This document shows, one piece after another, positions 12,581 to 25,257 of a stretch of 64,000 bases of DNA. Source of the stretch: Coriaria nepalensis (Eukaryota; Streptophyta; Magnoliopsida; Cucurbitales; Coriariaceae); assembly GCA_027186245.1 (NCBI GenBank), contig CP114482.1, positions 12,357,209-12,421,208 of the forward strand, in the 5' to 3' direction. Position numbers and translations under genes: made by a program. The notes under the pieces are model-generated. The model was given only the letters and a program-made list of their open reading frames with translations. It had not been told where the DNA came from and made no database searches. The first letter of the stretch is position 1, and every line of letters starts with the position of its first letter.

Positions 12581-13153
12581 AATGCATTATTTTAGCATTA
12601 AAAAGCATATCGGTCAGTCTTTTCAATCATTAAATTGTTTGAATGCACTTTGAACCAATTCTCTTTTTGCAGTTAAAACGCGACTTTCGTGCATAACTTG
12701 CAATTGATCTATTGGTGGCAACTATGCATTTTTTAGCCTTAAAGTCATATTTTTGCGTCTCTTTTAGTCAAAACATCATTCTAAATCACTTCGTAAGAAA
12801 TTCGGCATTTAAACATGACTTTCGTGCATAACTTGCGGTTGATCTATTATAGGCAAAAATGCATTTGTTTAGCAACTATGCATTTTTTAGCATTCAAGTC
12901 ATATTTGTGCGTCTCTTCTAGTCAGTAAATCATTCTAAATCACTTCGAACGAAATTCGGCCTTTAAACATGACTTTCGTGCGTAACTTGCAGTTGATCTA
13001 TTATAGGCAACAATTCATTTATTTAGCCTTAAAGTCATGTCACTGAGTCTCTTCTAATCATTAAATCATTCTAAATTAATTCGAATGAATTCTATTTTTG
13101 CCCTTCAAACATTATTTTCTTATATAACTTGTAATTAATCTATTGAAGACAAC
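12581..13153 (+). repeat. Irregular 573-bp unit A-B-(partial C)-B-C
   Basis: This is the only enlarged unit in the window. A spans 12581-12722 and B 12723-12857. C then begins but stops after about 16 bases (aatgcatttgtttagc, 12858-12873). It is joined to aac plus a second B at 12877-13011, followed by a complete C at 13012-13153. The join sits where C has tttagc and the end of A has ggc followed by aactatgc, so only about two matching bases (gc) are shared at the breakpoint. It is 154 bp longer than a normal unit. It lies just past the end of the 5.9-kb duplication copy. Confidence 0.9.
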
Positions 13154-16100
13154 AATGCATTATTTTAGCTTTAAAAAGCATATCACTCAGTCTTTTCAAT
13201 CATTAAATTGTTTGAAGGCACTTCGAACCAATTCTCTTTTTGCATTTAAAACGTGACTTTCGTGCATAACTTGGAATTGATCTAATGATGGCAACTATGC
13301 CTTTTTTAGCGTTCAAGTCATATTTTTGCGTGTCTTTTAGTCAGTAAATCATTCTAAATCACTTCGAACGAAATTCAGCCTTTAAACATGACTTTCGTGC
13401 GTAACTTGCAGTTGATCTATTGAAGGCAACAATGCATTTGTTTTGCCTTAAAGTCATGTCATTGAGTCTCTTCTAGTCATTAAATCATTCTAAATTAGTT
13501 CGAACGAATTCAATTTTCGCCCTTCAAATATTATTTTCTTACATAACTTGTAATTAATCTATTGAAGACAACAATGCATTATTTTGGCATTAAAAAGCGT
13601 ATCACTCAATCTTTTCAGTCATTAAATTGTTTGAAGGCACTTCGAACCAATTCTCTTTTTGCATTCAAAACGCGACTTTCGTGCATAACTTGCAATTGAT
13701 CTATTGACGGCAACTATGCCTTTTTTAGCGTTCAAGTCATATTTTAGCGTCTGTTTCAGTCAGTAAATCATTCTAAATCACTTCGAACGAAATTCGGCCT
13801 TTAAACATGACTTTCGTGCGTAACTTGCAGTTGATCTATTGATGGCAACAATGCATTTGTTTAGCCTGAAAGTCATGTCATTGAGTCTCTTTTAGTCATT
13901 AAATCATTCTGAATTAATTCGAACGAATTCTATTTTCGCCCTTCAAACATTATTTTCTTACATAACTTGTAATTAATCTATTGAAGACAACAATGCATTA
14001 TTTTAGCATTAAAAAGCATATCACTCAGTCTTTTCAATCATTAAATTGTTTGAAGGCACTTCGAACCAATTCTCTTTTTGCATTTGAAACGCGACTTTCA
14101 TGCATTACTTGCAATTGATCTATTGATGGCAACTATGCATTTTTTAGCGTTCAAGTCATATTTTTGCGTCTCTTTTAGTCAGTAAATCATTCTAAATCAC
14201 TTCGTATGAAATTTGGCATTTAAACATGACTTTCGTGCATAACTTGCAGTTGATCTATTGAAGGCAACAATGCATTTGCTTAGCCTTAAAGTCATGTCAC
14301 TGAGTCTCTTCTAGTCATTAAATCATTCTAAATTATTTCGAACGAATTCTATTTTCGCCCTTCAAATATTATTTTCTAACATTACTTGTAATTAATCTAT
14401 TGAAGACAACAATGCATTATTTTGGCATTAAAAAGCATATCACTCAGTCTTTTCAATCATTAAATTGTTTGAAGGCACTTCGGACCAATTCTCTTTTTGC
14501 ATTTGAAACGCGAGTTTCGTGCATATCTTGCAATTGATCTATTGATGGCAACTATGCATTTTTTAGCGTTCAAGTCATATTTTTGCGTCTCTTTTTGTCA
14601 GTAAATCATTCTGAATCACTCCGAACGAAATTCGGCCTTTAAACATGACTTTCGTGCGTAACTTGCAGTTGATCTATTGAAGGCAACAACGCATTTGTTT
14701 AACCTTAAAGTCAAGTCATTGAGTCTCTTTTAGTCATTAAATCAATCTAAATTAATTCGAACGACTTCTATTTTCGCCCTTTAAAGATTATTTTCTTACA
14801 TAACTTGTAATTAATCTATTGAAGACAACAATGCATTTTTTTAGCATTAAAAGCATATCACTCAGTCTTTTCAATCATTAAATTGTTTGAAGGCACTTCG
14901 AACCAATTCTCTTTTTGCATTTAAAACGCGACTTTCGTGCATAACTTGTAATTGATCTATTGATGGCAACTATGCATTTTTTAGCGTTTAAGTCATATTT
15001 TTTCGTCTCTTTTAGTCAGTAAATCATTCTAAATCACTTCGAACGAAATTCGGCCTTTAAACATGACTTTCGTGTGTAACTTGCAGTTGATATATTGAAG
15101 GCAACAATGCATTTGTTTAGCCTTAAAGTCATGTCATTGAGTCTCTTTTAGTCATTAAATCATTCTAAATTAATTCGAACGAATTCTATTTTCGCCCTTC
15201 AAACATTATTTTCTTACATAACTTGTAGTTAATCTATTGAAGACAACAATGCATTAATTTAGCATTAAAAGCATATCACTCAGTCTTTTCAATCATTAAA
15301 TTGTTTGAAGGCACTTCGAATCAATTCTCTTTTTGCATTTAAAACGCGACTTTCGTGCATAACTTGCAATTGATCTATTGATGGCAACTATGCATTTTTT
15401 AGCGTTCAAGTCAAAGTTTTGCGTCTCTTTTAGTCAGTAAATCATTATAAATCACTTCGAACGAAATTCGGCCTTTAAACATGACTTTCGTGCGTAACCT
15501 GCAGTTGATCTATTAAAGGCAACAATGCATTTGTTTAGCCTTAAGGTCATGTCATTGAGTCTCTTTTAGTCTTTAAATCATTCTAAATTAATTCGAACGA
15601 ATTCTCTTTTTTCGCCCTTCAAATATTATTTTCTTACATAACTTGTAACTAATCTCTTGAAGACAACAATGCATAATTTTAGCATGAAAAAGCATATCAC
15701 TCAGTCTTTTCAATAATTAAATTGTTTGAAGGCACTTCGAACCAATTCTCTTTTTGCATTTAGAACGCCACCTTCATGCATAATTTGCAATTGATCTATT
15801 GATGGCAACTATGCATTTTTTTAGCCTTAAAGTCATATTTTTGTGTCTCTTTTAGTCAGTAAATCATTCTAAATCACTTCGAACGAAATTCGGCCTTTAA
15901 ACATGACTTTCGTGCGTAACTTGCAGTTGATCTTTTGAAGGCAACAATGCATTTGTTTAGCCTTAAAGTCATGTCATTGAGTCTCTTTTAGTCATTAAAT
16001 CATTCTAAATTAATTCGAACGAATTCTATTTTTGACCTTCAAACATTATTTTCTTACATAACTTGTAATTAATCTATTGAAGACAACAATGCATTATTTT

Positions 16101-18601
16101 AGCATTACAAGCATATCACATAGTCTTTTCAATCATTAAATTGTTTGAAGGCACTTCGAACCAATTCTCTTTTTGCATTTAAAATGCGACTTTCGTGCAT
16201 AACTTGCAATTGATCTATTGATGGCAACTATGCATTTTTTAGCGTTCAAGTCATATTTTTGCGTCTCTTTTAGTAAGTAAATCATTCTAAATCACTTCGA
16301 ACGAAATTCGGTCCTTCAACTTGACTTTCGTGCGTAACTTGCAGTTGATCTATTATAGGCAACAATGCGTTTGTTTAGCCTTAAAGTCATGTCACTTAGT
16401 CTCTTTTAGTCATTAAATCATTCTAAATTAATTCGAACGAATTCTATTTTCGCCCTTCAAACATTATTTTCTTACATAACTTGTAATTAATCTATTGAAG
16501 ACAACAATGCATTATTTTAGCATGAAAAAGCATATCACTCAGTCTTTTCAATAATTAAATTGTTTGAAGGCACTTCGAACCAATTCTCTTTTTGCATTTA
16601 GAACGCCACCTTCATGCATAATTTGCAATTGATCTATTTATGGCAACTATGCATTTTTTTAGCCTTAAAGTCATATTTTTGCGTCTCTTTTATTCAGTAA
16701 ATCATTCTAAATCGCTTCGAACGAAATTCGGCCTTTAAACATGACTTTCGTGCGTAACTTGCAGTTGATCTATTATAGGCAACAATGCATTTGTTTAGCC
16801 TTAAAGTCATGTCACTGAGTCTCTTTTAGTCCTTAAATCATTCTAAATTAGTTCGAACGAATTCTATTTTCGACCTTCAAACATTATTTTCTTACATAAC
16901 TTGTAATTAATCTATTGAAGACAACAATGCATTATTTTTGCATTAAAAAGCATATCACTCAGTCTTTTGAATCATTAAATTGTTTGAAGGCACTTCAAAC
17001 CAATTCTCTTTTTGCATTTAAAACGCGACTTTCGTGCATACCTTGCAATTGATCTATTGATGGCAACTATGCATTTTTTAGCGTTCAAGTCATATTTTTG
17101 CGTCTCTTTTAGTCAGTAAATCATTCTAAATCACTTCGTTTGAAATTCGGCAATTAAACATGACTTTCGTGCATAACTTGCAGTTGATCTATTGAAGGCA
17201 ACAATGCATTTGTTTAGCCTTAAAGTCATATCACTGAGTCTCTTCTAGTCATTAAATCTTTCTAAATTATTTTGAACGAATTCTATTTTCGCCCTTCAAA
17301 CATTATTTTCTTACATAACTTGTAATTAATCTATTGAAGACAACAATGCATTATTTTAGCATTAAAAAGTATATCACTCAGTCTTTTCAATCATTAAATT
17401 GTTTGAAGGCACTTCGAACCAATTCTCTTTTTGCATTTAAAACGCGACTTTCCCGCTTAACTTGCAATTGATCTATTCATGGCAACTATGCATTTTTTAG
17501 CGTTCAAGTCATATTTTTGCGTCTCTTTTAATCAATAAATCATTCTAAATCACTTCGTATGAAATTCGGCATTCAAACATGACTTTCGTGCATAACTTGC
17601 AGTGTATCTATTATAGGAAACAATGCATTTCTTTAGCCTTAAAGTCATGTCACTGAGTCTCTTTTAGTCATTAAATCATTCTAACTTAATTCGAACGAAT
17701 TCTATTTTTGCCCTTCAAACATTATTTTCTTACATAACTTGTAATTAATCTATTGAAGACAACAATGCATTATTTTAGCATTAAAAAGCATATCACTCAA
17801 TCTTTTTAATCATTAAATTGTTTGAAGGCACTTCGAACCAATTCTCTTTTTGCATTTAAAATGCGACTTTCGTGCATAACTTGCAATTGATCTATTGATG
17901 GCAACTATGCTTTTTTTAGCGTTCAAGTCATATTTTTGCGTCTCTTTTAGTCAGTAAATCATTCTGAATCACTTCGAACGAAATTCGGCCTTTAACCATG
18001 ACTTTTGTGCGTAACTTGCAGTTGATCTATTATAGGCAACAATGCATTTGTTTAGCCCTTAAAGTCTTGTCACTGAGTCTCTTCTAGTCATTCAATCATT
18101 CTAAATTAATTCGAACGAATTCTATTTTCTCCCTTCAAACATTATTTTCTTACATAACTTGTAATTAATCTATTGAAGACAACAATGCATTATTTTAGCA
18201 ATAAAAAGCATATGACTCAGTCTTTTCAATCAATAAATTGTTTGAAAGCACTTCAACCAATTCTCTTTTTGCATTTAAAACGCGATTTTCGTGCATAACT
18301 TGCAATTGATCTATTGATGGCAACTATGCCTTTTTTAGCGTTCAAGTCATATTTTTGCGTCTCTTTTAGTCAGTAAATCATTCTGAATCACTTGGAACGA
18401 AATTCGGCCTTTAAACATGACTTTTGTGCATAACTTGCAGTTGATTTATTATAGGCAATAATGCATTTCTTTAGCCTTAAATTCATGTCACTGAGTCTCT
18501 TCTAGTCATTAAATCATTCTAAATTAGTTCGAACGAATTCTATTTTCGCCCTTCAAATATTATTTTCTTACATAACTTGTAATTAATCTATTGAGGACAA
18601 C
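13154..18601 (+). repeat. Thirteen diverse trimeric units
   Basis: Units begin at 13154, 13573, 13992, 14411, 14830, 15248, 15668, 16088, 16506, 16926, 17345, 17764 and 18184. No long near-identical block was found here by eye. The units at 15668 and 16506 share the class II form with catgaaaaagcat, caataatt and gaacgccacc and are the first of that type in the window. Individual units carry many private changes, such as gcattacaagc near 16105 and ttccaattaaa-type differences are absent. The stretch looks older or more reshuffled than its flanks, judged only by the lack of recent duplications. Confidence 0.75.
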
Positions 18602-18730
18602 AATGCATTATTTTAGAATTAAAAAGCATATCACTCAGTCTTTTCAATCATTAAATTGTTTGAAGGAACTTCAAACCAATTCCCTTGTTGCATTTAAAAC
18701 GCGACTTTCATGCATAATTTGCAATTGATA

Positions 18731-19569
18731 TATTGATGGCAACTATGCATTTTTTAGCGTTCAAGACATATTTTTGCGTCTCTTTTAGTCAGTGAATCAT
18801 TCAGTATCACTTCGAACGAAATTCGGCCTTTAAACATGACTTTCGTGCATAACTTGCAGTTGATCTATTGAAGGCAACAATGCATTTGTTTAGCCTTAAA
18901 GTCATGTCATTGAGTCTCTTCTAGTCATTAAATCCTTCTAAATTATTTCGAACGAATTCTATTTTCGCCCTTCAAACATTATTTTCTTACATAACTTGTA
19001 ATTAATCTATTGAAGACAACAATGCATTATTTTAGCATTAAAAAGCATATCACTCAGTCTTTTCAATCATTAAGTTGTTTGAAGGAACTTCAAACCAATT
19101 CTCTTTTTGCATTTAAAATGCGACTTTCATGCATAATTTGCAATTCATCTATTGATGGCAACTATGCATTTTTTTAGCTTTAAAGTCATATTTTTGCGTC
19201 TCTTTTATTTAGTAAATCATTCTAAATCACTTCGTATGAAATTCGGCATTTAAACATGACTTTCGTGCATAACTTGCAGTTGATCTATTATAGGCAAGAA
19301 TGCATTTCTTTAGCCTTAAATTCATGTCACCGAGTCTCTTCTAGTCATTAAATCATTCTAAATTAGTTCGAACGAATTCTATTTTCGCCCTTCAAATATT
19401 ATTTTCTTACATAACTTGTAATTAATCTATTGAGGACAACAATGCATTATTTTAGCATTAAAAAGCATATCTCTCAGTCTTTTCAATCATTAAAATGTTT
19501 GAAGGAACTTCAAACCAATTCTCTTTTTGCATTTAAAACGCGACTTTCATGGATAATTTGCAATTGATC
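18731..19569 (+). repeat. Two-unit (839-bp) tandem duplication, copy 1
   Basis: This copy covers two trimer lengths and matches 19570-20408 at an offset of 839 bp. Shared private variants include ttcaagacatat, gtgaatcattcagtatcac, aatccttctaaatt, cttttatttagtaaatc and gtcaccgagtctc. The one clear difference noted is gtgcataac at about 18846 against gtgcgtaac in copy 2. Full units begin at 18602, 19021 and 19441 in this stretch. Confidence 0.9.
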
Positions 19570-20408
19570 TATTGATGGCAACTATGCATTTTTTAGCGTT
19601 CAAGACATATTTTTGCGTCTCTTTTAGTCAGTGAATCATTCAGTATCACTTCGAACGAAATTCGGCCTTTAAACATGACTTTCGTGCGTAACTTGCAGTT
19701 GATCTATTGAAGGCAACAATGCATTTGTTTAGCCTTAAAGTCATGTCATTGAGTCTCTTCTAGTCATTAAATCCTTCTAAATTATTTCGAACGAATTCTA
19801 TTTTCGCCCTTCAAACATTATTTTCTTACATAACTTGTAATTAATCTATTGAAGACAACAATGCATTATTTTAGCATTAAAAAGCATATCACTCAGTCTT
19901 TTCAATCATTAAGTTGTTTGAAGGAACTTCAAACCAATTCTCTTTTTGCATTTAAAATGCGACTTTCATGCATAATTTGCAATTCATCTATTGATGGCAA
20001 CTATGCATTTTTTTAGCTTTAAAGTCATATTTTTGCGTCTCTTTTATTTAGTAAATCATTCTAAATCACTTCGTATGAAATTCGGCATTTAAACATGACT
20101 TTCGTGCATAACTTGCAGTTGATCTATTATAGGCAAGAATGCATTTCTTTAGCCTTAAATTCATGTCACCGAGTCTCTTCTAGTCATTAAATCATTCTAA
20201 ATTAGTTCGAACGAATTCTATTTTCGCCCTTCAAATATTATTTTCTTACATAACTTGTAATTAATCTATTGAGGACAACAATGCATTATTTTAGCATTAA
20301 AAAGCATATCTCTCAGTCTTTTCAATCATTAAAATGTTTGAAGGAACTTCAAACCAATTCTCTTTTTGCATTTAAAACGCGACTTTCATGGATAATTTGC
20401 AATTGATC
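19570..20408 (+). repeat. Two-unit (839-bp) tandem duplication, copy 2
   Basis: This is the adjacent second copy of 18731-19569, with the same private variants. Units begin at 19860 and 20280. Near-identity ends near 20428, where B changes to the seven-T agccttaaag head. The A beginning at 20280 (ctctcagtc, taaaatgtttgaagg, atggataatttgc) is the counterpart of the A at 19441. Confidence 0.9.
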
Positions 20409-20904
20409 TATTGATGGCAACTATGCATTTTTTTAGCCTTAAAGTCATATTTTTGCGTCTCTTTTAGTCAGTAAATTATTCTAAATCATTTCGTAGAAAT
20501 TCGGCATTTAAACATGACTTTCGTGCATAACTTGCAGTTGATCTATTGAAGGCAACAATGCATTTGTTTAGCCTTAAAGTCATGTCACTGAGTCTCTTCT
20601 AGTCATTAAATCATTCTAAATTAGTTCGAACGAATTCTATTTTCGCCCTTCAAATATTATTTTCTTACATAACTTGTAATTAATCTATTGAAGACAACAT
20701 TGCATTATTTTAGCAATAAAAAGCATATCACTCAGTCTTTTCAATCATTAAATTGTTTGAAGGCACTTCGAACCAATTCTCTTTTTGCATGTAAAATGCG
20801 ACTTTCGTGCATAACTTGCAATTGATCTATTGATGGCAACTATGCCTTTTTTAGCGTTCAAGTCATATTTTTGCGTCTCTTTTAGTCAGTAAATCTTTCT
20901 AAAT

Positions 20905-21303
20905 CACTTCGAACGAAATTCGGCCTTTAAACATGACTTTCGTGCGTAACTTGCAGTTGATCTATTATAGGCAACAATGCATTTGTTTAGCCCTTAAAGT
21001 CATGTCACTGAGTCTCTTCTAATCATTCAATCATTCTAAATTAATTCGAACGAATTCTATTTTCTCCCTTCAAATATTATTTTCTTACATAACTTGTAAT
21101 TAATCTATTGAAGACAACGCTGCATTATTTTAGCAATAAAAAGCATATGACTCAGTCTTTTCAATCATTAAATTGTTTGAAGGCACTTCGAACCAATTCT
21201 CATTTTGCATTTAAAACGCGACTTTCCTGCATAACTTGCAATTGATCTATTGATGGCACCTATGCATTTTTTAGCGTTCAAGTCATATTTTTGCATCTCT
21301 TTT
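20905..21303 (+). repeat. Patch closely matching 5.25-5.64 kb and 11.1-11.5 kb
   Basis: A stretch of about 0.4 kb carries a set of rare variants found together only at two other places: gtttagcccttaaag, ctaatcattcaatc, tattttctccc, the unit start gctgcattattttagcaat, aattctcattttgc, tttcctgcataac, gatggcacctatg and ttgcatctc. The same series occurs around 5280-5640 and 11150-11510. Sequence on either side differs from those regions. It reads as a short conversion tract or a remnant of an older duplication. Confidence 0.8.
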
Positions 21304-21957
21304 AGTCAGTAAATCATTCTAAATCACTTCGAACGAAGTTCGGCCTTTAAACATGACTTTCGTGCGTAAGTTGCAGTTGATCTATTGAAGGCAACAATGC
21401 ATTTGTTTAGCCTTAAAGTCATGTCATTGAGTCTCTTTTAGTCATTAATTCATTCTAAATTAATTCGAACGAATTCTATTTTCGCCCTTCAAACATTATT
21501 TTCTTACATAACTTGTAATTAATCTATTGAAGACAACAATGCATTATTTTAGCATTAAAAAGCATATCACTCAGTCTTTTCAATCATTAAATTATTTGAA
21601 GGCACTTCGAACCAATTCTCTTTTTGCATTTAGAACGCCACTTTCATGCATAATTTGCAATTGATCTATTGATGGCAACTATGCATTTTTTTAGCCTTAA
21701 AGTCATATTTTTGCGTCTCTTTTAGTCAGTAAATCATTCTCAATCACTTCGTATGAAATTCGGCATTTAAACATGACTTTCGTGCATAACTTGCAGTTGA
21801 TCTATTATAGGAAACAATGCATTTGTTTAGCCTTAAATTCATGTCACTGAGTGTCTTCTAGTCATTAAATCATTCTAAATTAGTTCGAACGAATTCTATT
21901 TTCACCCTTCAAATATTATTTTCTTACATAACTTGTAATTAATCTATTGAAGACAAC

Positions 21958-24900
21958 ATTGCATTATTTTAGCAATAAAAAGCATATCACTCAGTCTTTT
22001 CAATCATTAAATTGTTTGAAGGCACTTCGAACTAATTCTCTTTTTGCATTTAAAACGCGACACTTGCAATTGATCTATTGATGGCAACTATGCATTTTTT
22101 AGCGTTCAAGTCATATTTTTGCGTCTCTTTTAGTCAGTAAATCATTCTAAATCACTTCGAACGAAATTCGGCCTTTAAACATGACTTTCGTGCGTAACTT
22201 GCAGTTGATCTATTATAGGCAACAATGCATTTGTTTAGCCTTAAATTCATGTCACTGAGTCTCTTCTAGTCATTAAATCATTCTAATTTAGTTCGAACGA
22301 ATTCTATTTTCGCCCTTCAAATATTATTTTCTTACATAACTTGTAATTAATCTATTGAAGACAACATTGCATTATTTTAGCAATAAAAGGCATATCACTC
22401 AGTCTTTTCAATCATTAAATTGTTTGATGGCACTTCGAACCAATTCTCTTTTTGCATTTAAAACGCGACTTTCGTGCATAACTTGCAATTGATCTATTGA
22501 TGGCAACTATGCATTTTTTAGCGTTCAAGTCATATTTTTGCGTCTCTTTTAGTCAGTAAATCATTCTAAATCACTTCGAACGAAATTCGGCCTTTAAACA
22601 TGACTTTCGTGCGTGACTTGCAGTTGATCTATTGAAGGCAACAATGCATTTGTTTAGCCTTAAAGTCATGTCATTGAGTCTCTTTTAGTCATTAAATCAT
22701 TCTAAATTAGTTCGAACGAATTCTATTTTCGCCCTTCAAATATTATTTTCCTACATAACTTGTAATTAATCTATTGAAGACAACAATGCATTATTTTAGC
22801 ATTAAAAAGCATATCACTCGGTCTTTTCAATCATTAAATTGTTTGAAGGCACTTCGATCTAATTCTCTTTTTGCATTTAGAACGCAACTTTCATGCATAA
22901 TTTGCAATTGATCTATTGATGGCAACTATGCATTTTTTTAGCCTTAAAGTCATATTTTTGCGTCTCTTTTAGTCAGTAAATTATTCTAAATCACTTCGTA
23001 GAAATTCGGCATTTAAACATGACTTTCGTGCATAACTTGCAGTTGATCTATTGAAGGCAACAATGCATTTGTTTAGCCTTAAAGTCATGTCACTGAGTCT
23101 CTTCTAGTCATTAAATCATTCTAAATTAGTTCGAACGAATTCTATTTTCGCCCTTCAAATATTATTTTCTTACATAACTTGTAATTAATCTATTGAAGAC
23201 AACAATGCATTATTTTAGCATTAAAAACCATATCACTCGGTCTTTTCAATCATTAAATTGTTTGAAGGCACTTCGATCTAATTCTCTTTTTGGATTTAGA
23301 ACGCAACTTTCATGCATAATTTGCAATTGATCTATTGATGGCAACTATGCATTTTTTTAGCCCTAAAGTCATATTTTTGCGTCTCTTTTAGTCAGTAAAT
23401 TATTCTAAATCACTTCGTAGAAATTCGGCATTTAAACATGACTTTCGTGCATAACTTGCAGTTGATCTATTGAAGGCAACAATGCATTTGTTTAGCCTTA
23501 AAGTCATGTCACTGAGTCTCTTCTAGTCATTAAATCATTCTAAATTAGTTCGAACGAATTCTATTTTCGCCCTTTAAATATTATTTTCTTACATAACTTG
23601 TAATTAATCTATTGAAGACAACAATGCATTATTTTAGCATTAAAAAGCATATCACTCATTCTTTTCAATCATTAAATTGTTTGAAGGCACTTCGAACCAA
23701 TTCTCTTTTTGCATTTAAAACGCGACACTTGCAATTGATCTATTGATGGCAACTATGCATTTTTTAGCGTTCAAGTCATATTTTTGCGTCTCTTTTAGTC
23801 AGTAAATCATTCTAAATCACTTCGAACGAAATTCGGCCTTTAAACATGACTTTCGTGCGTAACTTGCAGTTGATCTATTATAGGCAACAATGCATTTGTT
23901 TAGCCTTAAATTCATGTCACTGAGTCTCTTCTAGTTATTAAATCATTCTAAATTAGTTCGAACGAATTCTATTTTCGCCCTTCAAATATTATTTTCTTGC
24001 ATAACTTGTAATTAATCTATTGAAGACAACATTGCATTATTTTAGCAATAAAAAGCACTCAGTCTTTTCAATCATTAAATTGTTTGAAGGCACTTCGAAC
24101 CAATTCTCTTTTTGCATTTAAAACACGACACTTGCAATTGATCTATTGAGGGCAACTATGCATTTTTTAGCGTTCAAGTCATATTTTTGCGTCTCTTTTA
24201 GTCAGTAAATCATTCTAAATCACTTCGAACGAAATTTGGCCTTTAAACATGACTTTCGTGCGTAACTTGCAGTTGATCTATTATAGGAAACAATGCATTT
24301 GTTTAGCCTTAAATTCATGTCACTGAGTGTCTTCTAGTCATTAAATAATTCTAAATTAGTTCGAACGAATTCTATTTTCGCCCTTCAAATATTATTTTCT
24401 TACATAACTTGTATTAATCTGTTGAAGACAACATTGCATTATTTTAGCATTAACAAGCATATCACTCACTCTTTTCAATCATTAAATTGTTGGAAGGCAC
24501 TTCGATCCAATTCTCTTTTTGCATTTAGAACGCAACTTTCATGCATAATTTGCAATTGATCTATTGATGGCAACTATGCATTTTTTTAGCCTTAAAGTCA
24601 TATTTTTGCGTCTCTTTTAGTCAGTAAATTATTCTAAATCATTTCGTAGAAATTCAGCATTTAAACATGACTTTCGTGCATAACTTGCAGTTGATCTATT
24701 GAAGGCAACAATGCATTTGTTTAGCCTTAAAGTCATGTCACTGAGTCTCTTCTAGTCATTAAATCATTCTAAATTAGTTCGAACGAATTCTATTTTCGCC
24801 CTTCAAATATTATTTTCTTGCATAACTTGTAATTAATCTATTGAAGACAACATTGCATTATTTTAGCAATAAAAAGCATCACTCAGTCTTTTCAATCATT

Positions 24901-25257
24901 AAATTGTTTGAAGGCACTTCGAACCAATTCTCTTTTTGCATTTAAAACGCGACACTTGCAATTGATCTAATGATGGCAGCTATGCATTTTTTAGCGTTCA
25001 AGTCATATTTTTGCGTCTCTTTTAGTAAGTAAATCATTCTAAATCACTTCGAACGAAATTCGGTCTTTCAACATGACTTTCGTGCGTAACTTGCAGTTGA
25101 TCTATTATAGGCAACAATGCATTTGTTTAGCCTTAAAGTCATGTCACTGAGTCTCTTTTAGTCATTAAATCATTCTAAATTAATTCGAACGAATTCTATT
25201 TTCGCCCTTCAAACATTATTTTCTTGCATAACTTGTAATTAATCTATTGAAGACAAC
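21958..25257 (+). repeat. Four units with the same 11-bp deletion in monomer A
   Basis: In the units at 21958, 23623, 24031 and 24852, the normal cgcgactttcgtgcataacttgc of A is shortened to cgcgacacttgc or cacgacacttgc, removing tttcgtgcata. The junctions lie near 22062, 23726, 24130 and 24953. An identical deletion in four units implies one origin followed by spread over about 3 kb. Intact units lie between them. Confidence 0.88.
22785..23622 (+). repeat. Single-unit tandem pair (419 bp each)
   Basis: The units at 22785 and 23204 are near-identical neighbours, sharing cactcggtc, cttcgatctaattc and gaacgcaactttcatgc. I noticed about four substitutions: aaaaagc against aaaaacc, ttgcattt against ttggattt, gccttaaag against gccctaaag, and ccttcaaat against cctttaaat. 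The same cactcggtc type reappears at 28190, 28610, 34903 and 37419. Confidence 0.87.
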
